Below, one piece after another: positions 12,401 to 21,415 of a DNA stretch of 64,000 nucleotides. The stretch is from Channa striata (Eukaryota; Chordata; Actinopteri; Anabantiformes; Channidae): the NCBI GenBank assembly GCA_033026295.1, contig CM065175.1, forward strand, positions 25,214,437-25,278,436. Direction: 5' to 3'. The translations under genes were made by a program, and so were the position numbers. The notes below the pieces were generated by a model. It was not told the DNA's origin, made no database searches, and saw nothing but the letters and a program-made list of their open reading frames with translations. Every line of letters starts with the position of its first letter. The first letter of the stretch is position 1.

Positions 12401-15400
12401 ATAGAACCATTGGAGTTACAGATCTTAATTACAAATATTAAATGTTTTTAAAATATTCTTGAGAAGTATGAGTATGACTGTTGGTAACTAGATTTTGAGA
12501 GACTTCAGAGTTTGCACTCAGCTTTACGATAGTAAACTTGACAAAACTAATTAGGAGTTTTTGGTTACTTTTAATCAAACACAAGACAGTAGTTCATAAG
12601 GACTCCTCCACAATCTAAAGTAAACTTTAAAAATGTTTTATGTATTCATCCAGAAATGATTGCCACCACATGCCACCGTAAACTGAAATCCAACATGAAG
12701 AAGAAGTTTCAGTGTGTGTTTGAGGGGGTTGCTAAACAAGGAAACCCAACCTTGCTGAACCAGATCTACACTGAGCTCTACATCACAGAGGGAGGAACTG
12801 GAGAGGTCAACAGTGAACATGAAGTCAGACAGTTTGAAACAGGACTGAAGAAACCAACCACATCTGAAATAACAATAAAATGTAAAGACATCTTTAAAGC
12901 CTCACCTGGAAGAGATGAACCAATCAGAACAGTGATAACAAAGGGAGTGGCTGGCATTGGGAAAACAGTCTTAACGCAGAAGTTCACCCTGGACTGGGCT
13001 GAAGACAAAGCCAACCAGGACATACAGTTCATATTTCCCTTCACTTTCAGAGAGCTGAATGTGCTGAAAGGGAAAAAGTTCAGCTTGGTGGAACTTGTTC
13101 ATCACTTCTTTCCTGAAACCAAAGAAGCAGGAGTCTGCAGGTTTGAAGAGTTTCAGGTTGTGTTTATCTTTGATGGTCTGGATGAGTGTCGATTTCCTCT
13201 GGACTTCAACAACAATCCGATCCTGACTGATGTCACAGAGTCCACCTCAGTGGATGTGCTGCTGACAAACCTCATCAGGGGGAACTTGCTTCCCTCTGCT
13301 CGCCTCTGGATAACCACACGACCTGCAGCAGCCAATCAGATCCCTTCTGAGTGTTTTGATGTGGTGACAGAGGTCAGAGGGTTCCTTGACCCACAAAGGA
13401 GGAGTACTTCAGGAAGAGATTCACAGATGAGGAGCAGGCTCGCAAAATCATCTTTCACATCAAGGCCTCACGAACCCTCCACATCATGTGCCACATCCCA
13501 GTCTTCTGCTGGATCACTGCTACAGTTCTGGAGGATGTGTTGAAAACCAGAGTGGTAAGAGAGCTGCCCAAGACCCTGACTGAGATGTACATCTACTTCC
13601 TGGTGGTTCAGTCCAAACTGAAGAACGTCAAATATGATGGAGGAGCTGAGACAGATCCACACTGGAGTCCAGAGACCAGGAAGATGATTGAGGCTCTGGG
13701 AAAACTGGCTTTTGAGCATCTGCAGAAAGAAAACCTGATCTTCTATGAATCAGACCTGACAGAGTGTGGCATCGATATCAGAGCAGCCTCAGTTTACTCA
13801 GGAGTGTTCACACAGATCTTTAAAGAGGAGAGAGGACTGTACCAGGACAAGGTGTTCTGCTTCGTCCATCTGAGTGTCCAGGAGTTTCTGGCTGCTCTTC
13901 ATGTCCATCTGATATTTAACAACTCTGATGTCAATATTTTAGCAGAAGAAAAAACAGAGCAGTCAACCTCACAGGGGTCTATTTATCAGTTTAGTAAAAA
14001 ATTGGAAACCTTCTACCAGAGCGCAGTGGACAAGGCTTTAGAGAGTCCAAATGGACACCTGTACTTGTATCTCCGCTTCCTCTTGGGTCTTTCCCTGGAG
14101 ACAAATCAGCATCTCCTACAAGGCCTGATGACACAGACAGGAAGCAGCTCAACATCTAATCAGGAAACAGTCCAATACATCAAGAGTAAGATCAGTGAGA
14201 ATTTGTCTCCAGAGAAAAGCATCAATCTGTTTCACTGTCTAAATGAGCTGAAGGATCATTCTCTGGTGGAGGAGATCCAACAGTCCTTGAGATCAGGAAG
14301 TCTGTCCACAGAGAAACTGTCTCCTGCTCAGTGGTCAGCTCTGGTCTTTATCCTTCTGTCATCTGAAAAAGATCTGGACGTGTTTGACCTGAAGAAATTC
14401 TCTGCTTCAGAGGAGGCTCTTCTGAGGCTGCTGCAAGTGGTCAAATCCTGTCGGATAGCTGTGTAAGTGAAATCCAAGAGAACAGATGAAATATATTAAA
14501 TTCAATTTTATTTTTAATCCTTTTGTTATTACTATATATTCAGGCTAAGTTGCTGTAACCTCTCTGAGAAAAGCTGTGAAGCTCTGGCCTCAGTTCTCAG
14601 CTCCCCGTCCTCCAGTCTGAGAGAACTGGACTTGAGTAACAATGACATTCAGGATTCAGGAGTAGAGCTGCTCTGCACTGGGCTGAAGAGTCCACATTGT
14701 AGACTGCATACTCTCAGGTAAAGAGAATTTATTAATTAATTATCATATAAAGTTTACGTTAGGTTTCAGCTTTTTATACCAGAACTCAGAATGCAAATGT
14801 TCACTAAAGTTTATCATCAGATACTGCAATTAAGCAAGCTTCTCGTGTTCTTTCTTCCTGATGTTGCTGTTGCAGCATCTTAAAGTCCAGCTTTGTAGGA
14901 TTTTTCTATATCAGCCACTTCTTCTATCTCCTGGTGGTAGACATGGTGCAGGGGATTGTCCTTCCATGAAGATTCCTGAATGGATTCATTTATCTCAATA
15001 GTGGCTCTGTTGCTAACTAATCCTCAGCCTCCTTCCTTCCACTTTGTCTAAAGTCTCAGGTTGTTGGTTTTGGGGTGAAACCCTCCATGTGCTTTCACTG
15101 GCCTCTGTTTCCCCTTTGGCCAGCTGATTTGCCCAGTGAGCAGGAGGGCTTAGGTGTTAGTCTTCTGGATTTTGTTCTTTCCATTCAGCTGACTTCCCAG
15201 GACTTGCCTTACTCTTTGGTAGGTATCTGGCATTTGTTTATGTTCTTGCAACTTCATGGTCCCCATTCCCATTAAAGTATGTGGTGCTTTGGTCCTAGGG
15301 TGATACTATCATATTTGATGAGCCGTGTGCCTGCTCATGTTAGCCACTATGATGCTTCCATTTTTTGCAGAGGCAGGTTTTTGGGTGTTAGTTGGATGGA

Positions 15401-18085
15401 ACCATGCCCTCCAGCCAGGCACTTATTGATTGAAGTTATTTGCTCAGTCTAATACATTTCAAACTCATTTTACTCCATTGATACTGGATGTTGTTATCTC
15501 CTCGGTTTTTCGTACAGTAATGAAGCAGACATTAATACATATATTTCTGTTTCTGATCACTGTCTTATGAGCTGACACTTCTTGACCTTCATTACAACCA
15601 ATAACAAGTCAGTGGAGGCCTTACAAGTTAAAGAAGTTCTTGCCTTACATGTAGAAAGCTACAGTTATTGTTATAATGTATATATGTATAGTCATAAACT
15701 CACTGTCTCCTTTATTACATACACACATATGCCTATAAGACTATCAGAAAGGAGATAATTCCATGTGTTTATTATTGATGTCAAAGTCGGTGGTGGAGTC
15801 ACACAGCAGTGCATTATTAGATGAGGTGGCTTTTTCAGTCGAGGAGTCTTCAAAGTTGGGGAGGTGTTATCTGGGGTGAGGGTCTGTCTACAATTCAGTA
15901 GGCTGACAGCAATGGGAAAGAAACTGTTCTTGTGGCGCGAGGTCCTGGAACCATGCCCTCCAGCCAGGCGACTATTGACTGAAGTTGATTTTCTTCACTA
16001 GTACACATGGATCAAGTCAAGGGCTAGTGCTGCCCAGCTCTTCATATTTGACACATATTTGTTCAATGGATTTTGTTAAGGAGTTCTGTGGTTTGCTCTA
16101 AGGCCACTAGCCTCTGGGTATTGTGTTTATGCAATGCCTTCTTCTCTTGTATGCCTGTCCAGCATTGTGCAGCCTTCAACTTGGATGCCTCTACTCTTAT
16201 GTTATCACCCTTCCGATGAAAGTACACTTTGATTGGAGGCCAGATGGGGAACATCTGGCCTTTTCTTAGGTATCCTTTTCTTCATCCTGCCTATCTACGA
16301 TTACAATTGTAGGGTAAAATCTCTCTCATTGTTCCCTTGCTCCTGGCTTTCAATCTCCTTCTATTTGGAGGATGGTTTGCTTACTCTTGGTAACCATTAT
16401 CCTTGTGAAATAGTCAATATTTTACCCTTGACTATATCTGTGAAGGTTTACATTCTTAGTGTGAGTTCCATCTGAAAAAGACCTAATTCTGGTGTGTGTG
16501 TGTGCAGGCTAACAGGCTGCAAGATCACAGACAAAGGCTGTGCTTCACTGGCCTCAGCCCTAAACTCCAACCCTTCTCATCTGAGGAACCTGGATCTGAG
16601 GTACAACTATCCAGGGGAATCTGGACTGAAATCGCTCTGTGTTGGAGAGAAGAATGTGAAGTGGAGAATAGAAACGTTGAGGTATGGACAAAGGACATGG
16701 ATTTCAACAACCATTTTGGAAAATTAGCTATTAGTGTACTGATTATCAAAAGTAAGAGCACATAGGTAGTAATGCAATAAATACCAAATTAAAAAAATTA
16801 CCAATTCATTCATTAAACATAAACTTTGTAAGAACTGAGGCAGAACGGATTTGGCTTCAGCATCTTTTCAATGTGTAAACAGAGGCAGTAAAGATAACGT
16901 ATGAATGGACTGAAGAATTAATCACCCTGACATTTTTTTTAAATCCTTAAAGGTGTTTGACAACTGTTGTAACTGAACCGTTGTTAATGTTGCTGTGTAA
17001 AAACTTGTAAAAGTTTTTTATTTTTAATGCCACGTGCCTGCTGACCTGTTTTTTCTTAAGGACGGAGAATGGTGGAGCGCATATGATGAAACCTGGTCTA
17101 AAAAAGTGTAAGTGCATGTTTTTGATTCAACAGAAAAAAAGTAGAACAACTCTGCTTTACATCTAAAGGCACAGTTGGACAGTGGATAACTTCGGTAAAG
17201 TTTGGTTGCCTGAAAATTGAATCACGTTAACTGGATAGTTTGGATAGTTTTGTAGATATAGATATATCAATTCAGATCCACAGACAGAGATAGAGTAACA
17301 GATATGGATGGTTTGGTCATTCTTTGGGTGATGAAAACACCAAAACTTTGATACTTTTTTTGTCTTTTTAGCACTACCTGTACTGCTAATACAATTTTAG
17401 TCATAAGTTCAAAAAATGTTTATAAAAATCTTTGTGAGAACAACTGGCACCTTTAGATTAAACACTTATACTCTTTACCCTGCACCCACATAACGTTTTC
17501 TCTGCTGACGGTCAGCACCAACTGAGCCAGACCGGTAACTGCCTGTTCATTTCCACAGATGCTTGTGGACTCAGACTGGACCCAAACACTGCACACAGGA
17601 GCCTCACACTGTCAAAGAACAACAGAAAGATGACGTTGGAGAAAGAGCCGCAGCCCTACCCCGACCACTCGGAGAGGTTTGACCATTGGTACCAGCTGCT
17701 CTGCAAAGACGGTTTGACAAGTCGCTGTTACTGGGAGGTCGAGTGGAGTGGAAAGGTTCACATAGGAGTGACTTACAAAAAAATTACAAGGGCAGGACGA
17801 TTTGATGGCAGCTGTCTTGGAAGAAACAACCAGTCCTGGAGTCTGAGGTGCTGTGAGGATGGTTTCTCTGCACAGCATAACAACAAAAGAACCTCCATTG
17901 GCACGGCTCCTTCCAACAGAGTGGGAATGTACCTCGATTGGCCCGAAGGCTCTTTGTCCTTCTACAGTGTCTCCTCTGGCATACGGATCCACCTCCACAC
18001 CTTCCGTACCAAATTCACCAGACCAGTCCACCCGGCTTTTAGACTCACACTGTGGGACTCCTCAGTGTCTTTGTGCCAGATGTAA
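5601..18085 (+). CDS. NLR (NLRC3-like) receptor, FISNA-NACHT-LRR-PRY/SPRY, frameshifted in NACHT
   Basis: Proposed exons: 5601-5665, 6022-6111, 9221-9322, 9522-9620, 11005-11083, 11235-11463, 12654-14462, 14544-14717, 16508-16681, 17061-17107, 17559-18085. Phases agree throughout. Exon 12654 encodes FISNA (KLKSNMKKKFQCVFEG) and NACHT with Walker A GVAGIGKT (12944-12967), Walker B-like VVFIFDGLDE and a sensor-like WITTRPAA. After it come two 174-nt LRR exons, a linker exon and a PRY-SPRY/B30.2 exon (LDPNTAHRSL, YWEVEWSG, YLDWPEGSLSF). This family acts as cytosolic innate-immune sensors. Near 13399 the frame shifts by -1 in an A run (CCACAAAGGAGG; an extra A restores the downstream frame), so as written the protein stops about 295 codons into this exon. 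Only two LRR exons remain, fewer than usual. Either a recent pseudogene or a one-base assembly error. Confidence 0.85.
7008..7905 (+). repeat. Tandem segment, copy 1 (NLR exon 3-4 unit)
   Basis: A segment holding NLR exons 3 and 4 with their flanking introns, repeated nearly identically at 9186-10135. Both copies begin at the same CCTGCTTAGTTTGTT motif and end within the same AGTGCATTATTAGATGA motif, followed each time by retroelement DNA. Confidence 0.85.
7041..7380 (+). pseudogene. Broken duplicate of NLR exons 3 and 4
   Basis: Exon copies 7041-7141 (101 nt) and 7284-7380 (97 nt) keep good splice sites. They are 1 nt and 2 nt shorter than the open copies at 9221-9322 (102 nt) and 9522-9620 (99 nt). 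The first runs into TGA at the codon after CPCS-like sequence if spliced in the normal phase; the second has lost two bases in the Ser-rich core. The left-arm homologues (102 and 96 nt) are open, so the damage is specific to this copy. The working transcript probably skips both. Confidence 0.75.
7960..8456 (+). mobile_element. Non-LTR retrotransposon RT C-terminal fragment
   Basis: Plus-strand reading shows QMLAGRSFM-like sequence, then NIRMKEQEKFKEYQALKEEL and VVPVVIGTLGVVNL, the conserved tail of a fish LINE polyprotein. It has several stops. Mirror of 1017-1380. It sits in the intron between the two copies of NLR exons 3-4. Confidence 0.7.
8457..9183 (-). mobile_element. LINE (CR1/L2-like) 3' fragment
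   Basis: Minus-strand reading frames give LSVLETVEVIVDFRKNP, then KMLVTFYTAIIEFILTS, LQELYISRNQRRAARI and HPRNKLFQLI, the end of a CR1/L2-type reverse transcriptase. A typical fish LINE 3' end with a GAATCAGAATCAG motif is at 8457. Frames are broken. It ends exactly where the second tandem segment starts. Confidence 0.75.
9186..10135 (+). repeat. Tandem segment, copy 2 (NLR exon 3-4 unit)
   Basis: Second copy of 7008-7905. It carries the open versions of NLR exons 3 (9221-9322) and 4 (9522-9620) and differs by a 64-nt tetranucleotide microsatellite in its intron. Confidence 0.85.
9411..9474. repeat. (AATC)n microsatellite
   Basis: About 16 units of a four-base repeat in the intron between NLR exons 3 and 4. 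The sister copy near 7225 has only one or two units, so it expanded after the segment duplication. Confidence 0.95.
10136..10915 (-). mobile_element. LINE (CR1/L2-like) reverse transcriptase fragment
   Basis: Minus-strand reading includes WITDFLTDRLQLLRLG and AQGCILSPLVFSLYTSSC, a reverse-transcriptase palm motif, plus the same C-terminal pieces as 8457-9183. It has multiple stops and is a dead copy inside an NLR intron. Confidence 0.8.
14830..15390 (-). mobile_element. Retroelement debris in LRR intron
   Basis: The start (14836-14880) on the minus strand contains NIRKKEHEKL, the same LINE tail as at 1017 and 7960. The rest shows no clear frame but looks like continuing retroelement sequence. 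It lies between the two LRR exons of the right NLR. Confidence 0.5.
15391..16030 (+). repeat. Third copy of NLR intron plus LINE-tail segment
   Basis: 15436-15830 repeats the intron sequence at about 7440-7890 and 9680-10130 (ATACTGGATGTTGTTATCTC, CAGTGGAGGCCTTACAAGTT). 15820-16000 repeats the adjoining LINE tail of 10130-10320, in the same order and strand. 15395-15435 also matches that LINE tail. The piece carries no exon and was moved into the LRR intron. Confidence 0.8.
16031..16480 (-). mobile_element. Possible retroelement remnant
   Basis: A minus-strand open stretch (PIWPPIKVYFHRKG, EKKALHKHNTQ) directly before the second LRR exon looks like decayed polyprotein. No family motif is clear. 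It could also be plain intron sequence. Confidence 0.3.
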
Positions 18086-20388
18086 AAAACAAACTGAAAT
18101 TAAATGTGCATGTTCTACAATTCTCTAAAATGCAAACGCAAACGTCATTAAAATGAACTTTTATGGCGAACTTTTTCAGAGCTCTGCAGTAATAGTTCTT
18201 GTTGTTCTGCAGTTACTGCTGAGATCAGGATGAAGTATAAATATAAAATTAGTGTGAACATGTAGATAGGTATAAGTGGTTACTTTATACGGAAAAGTCG
18301 TTCTAGTTTTCCGTTTTTCGTCCAGTTAAATTCCCATTTCTGTCCCGAGTCCCGGCATTATCCAATCAGCATGTTCGACGCACAACAGGTTGTTGAGATT
18401 TGGAAGGTTGGTTCGTCACGCCCTGTGCGACCCTCTGTGACCTACTGTTACCCATAGTTCCCTTTCCTGCGTTGGTCCACGTCAACTTTTACGCATATCA
18501 GCGGGGAAGGATAAATGGGCCTTCAGATTGAAAGATGTAATTTATTTAAGCTACATTTACAATTTTAATTGTAATAATTGACACACTAAAAATGTTAGAG
18601 CATCTTCCTCCATTTCCTCCAGTTATGAGTGGCTTCTTAGGGCTTGTCTTTGGGCAGAGACATAAAGGACATTTTATGCTTTTTCTGGGTTTCAGGACAG
18701 TAGTTGGGAGAAATTCAGTGATTATAATATTGATGTAGAACCTTTAATATATGGGAATGGGGAAATAATCAATATGTCTCAAATTACTACAGTTATTTCC
18801 AGTCCTGGTTCAGGACCACAATATATTTTCAAATACGTTCAGATAATTGTTGTACAGTTGTGATTTATGTTTAAACAGCATTACTCCTTCACACTTTAGC
18901 TAGATATATAAGAAATTAATTAAAAAAAAGAAACACTGGAATCATAGAAAGTGACAATACAAATCGTTTTCGCACTTTTTTATTTTTAACATCTTATTTT
19001 ATTGTTTGTGTACTTTGATGAAAACAATGAATGGATTCATAACTTTATGCTGGTTCCCACAGCTCTGCATGATTAAAGGAACGATCAGGTTTTTTGAAGC
19101 TGAGTTGTAATATTGAGTCTCGTCTGCTACAACTGCCTCTTTTTGTTCCATGTGCTGGATCAAACTTCACCTGAATGCATCAATTTGAGGAAAAAAATAC
19201 CCTCCAATGTTCAGCTGAGGCTCAAACGAAACTCTCTTATAACTTATATTAGATTCAAAAAACCTGGACCACTCATTCAAACTGCTACTAGATTGTTATT
19301 TCTGAAACTTATGATAAAACTCTGCTCCATTCTCAGCTGTCGAGCTTCAGATTATTGCTGACTTCATGAACTGAAAGGAAAAGGGGAAAAAAGTTGTAAA
19401 AAACTGGGTTTATTCTACAGTTTAAACAGCTTAAAAATATCCTTCATGCACCGGCTACAATTTTTTATTTGATTCTTTCAAAACATCCAAACTCACCTGT
19501 TTGAAAGAAAAACCAGCGACTTCGCAGGCACATGGCAAAGTCAGCAGGTGGGCCTGGAAACGCTCTGAGGCATCAAACAGATCAGACGTCAGATTTTGAT
19601 TTTTTAAATGCAGACTGTAAACGACAGTAGGTTTAAAACATCTGTTTATGTGCAAAATCTAAATATTCTTAGGACACTGTTTTCACAGGAGCTTTTCCTG
19701 GAGTTTGTGTTTTATACAAAGTATTGTAATTTTTACTATTACCCAAGAAAAACTAAATCAATTGCTTTGCTATATCTGCACAGATTTCACAAACTTTCTC
19801 TGTACATATAAATAAAGTCATAATTGATTAAGCTCCAATGATCTGGTTGCTGTTATTAAACCTAAATTACTGTGAGACGCCTTCACTGATATTGAACATG
19901 CTTGTTGTACTTGTAGGTCGGCTAGTACATGCACATGAATCCCAATAAACTTCCCGTCATTAAAATATCTCTCTACTTTTAGCTGAAAATGCCTCCAGAT
20001 TACATAGCTTGGAGGAACTTTCACACCAACTACGCCTCACACTGTGAAGTTTGTCATCATGGTCAACCTGCTTTTCCAGAGCTGCCTCCAGATGGCATCT
20101 TCTGAACTCAAAATGAAAAGCTCTTCCAGGTGATGTCATCTGGAGGAGTTTTTGAGCTAGAAGCAATGAAATATTTTAATAAGGGAAGTCAGAGGGAAGT
20201 TTTAAAGCTTTAATCTGCATTAATGTACATTAACACATAACCCACAGCCATAGAAAGCAAGTTGAACACTGGTGACGTCGCCCGTTAAATATGTACACTC
20301 TTCAGACCGTTGAGACGATTTAACTTTAAAAACTTTAAACACAAAATGCTTCTGTTGAATTAGACTGAGGGCTAAGCAAAAATTAACA
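18086..20388. other. Intergenic interval, no gene recognised
   Basis: AT-rich sequence between the PRY-SPRY stop of the NLR and the last exon of the CRD-PEF gene. It should hold the 3' UTRs of both convergent genes. Short open stretches (for example 20166-19960 minus) have splice-like borders, but none connects to a recognisable domain. Confidence 0.6.
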
Positions 20389-21415
20389 TTAAAAATGAGC
20401 GAAGACCGTGTCAACCTGCTGATACCGACCTTTGAGGATCTGAAGTTTTGTCAGGAGCGCCACATACTCATCGTAGTTGATCCCATGTTGGGAACTGTAG
20501 TCGTGCCACAGAGTTCTGAAGAGATCATCATCTAAACCAAAATCTGCGTGACAAAGGGAATAATGGATGGAAATCAGACCAGCTCAGGCATCATCATCAT
20601 CATCATCAGGGAAACTTTAAGTTTCAGCGATAGACTTAGGGATACCCCGGGCAGACAGAGCCTTCTTCATTTGGGTCTGAGTGACGGAGGGTGGGTTCAT
20701 CCTCTCATAGCTCTCCACATACTCCCTCCGGATTACGGCCACGTAATGCTCCAACTTGAAGTACTCCACCGCGTCCAGGTCCCGGGTCACGTCTTTCTAA
20801 AGGTGCCCGGTTAACGAAGTTAACTGAAATCATACAGGTTGAAACCTCATTGCACGGTGTCTCCAATCACAGTGGAATGAAGTGTAAAAAACTGTTCCTG
20901 TGCATTCAGATGAATCTCTGCACATGGGAGAACGTTTAAAGTTGGAAAGCAGGATCAAGGAAGTATTTCTTTTAGTCATCATCCAAAGACTTTGCAGAAT
21001 AACGGAACAGCACAATAAAGACCCAAACTCAACAAAATGCAAATACCGTACATTTGACCACATGCATTTATAACATTTATTATGATCAGTTCTGGTAAAA
21101 CCAGACTTGGCAAATGTCACATGTTAAAATTGAATTAATTATTCCCCAAATTAAATAAAAAATGCCACATTCAGCACAATAACATGAAAGTGAAGTGTGA
21201 CTTTGTAAGGATACATCCATGAGAGTCAGCAGCAGACGGGCAGTTTTGAGACTCAGAGCTGAAATGGGGGAAACACACGTAAATATGATTTCAACATCCT
21301 CATTCAGCTGATAATGTTGTTAAGCTGAAAAAATTAAAAAAATGAACCGACATTTGCCGCGAACTGAATAGCCACCAGCAGCGAGTTTAGCAACAACATC
21401 CTCAGCTTTCAGCAT
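20389..21415 (-). other. Penta-EF-hand-like module (four small exons)
   Basis: Exons 21415-21376 (phase 0 in, 1 out), 21258-21215 (1, 0), 20796-20646 (0, 1) and 20543-20389 join in frame with no stop until 20389. The order aligns with calpain/sorcin PEF: a first helix (AEDVVAKLAA), EF2 with loop D-K-D-V-T-R-D-L-D-A-V-E, a long connecting helix (HYVAVIRREYVESYERM), EF3 (VTQTQMKKALSARDFGLDDD) and EF4 (GINYDEYVALLTKLQILKGR). The EF2 loop keeps acids at positions 1, 3, 9 and 12, so it may bind calcium; the EF3 loop lacks them. EF5, the dimerisation hand, appears absent because the frame ends soon after EF4. Exon 21415 begins with ATG, so an independent start here cannot be excluded. Confidence 0.7.

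Larger units (their letters stand above)
4439..12545. repeat. Right arm of large imperfect inverted repeat
   Basis: Reverse-complement counterpart of 1-4100. Mirror pairs seen directly include first coding exons (5601 against 2932), the exon 3 region (7041 against 2487), exon 4 (7284 against 2101), the retroelement tail (7960 against 1380), the pre-NACHT exon (11235 against about 800) and the outer flank ending near 12545. The arm is longer because of a tandem segment duplication and LINE insertions. Confidence 0.85.
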
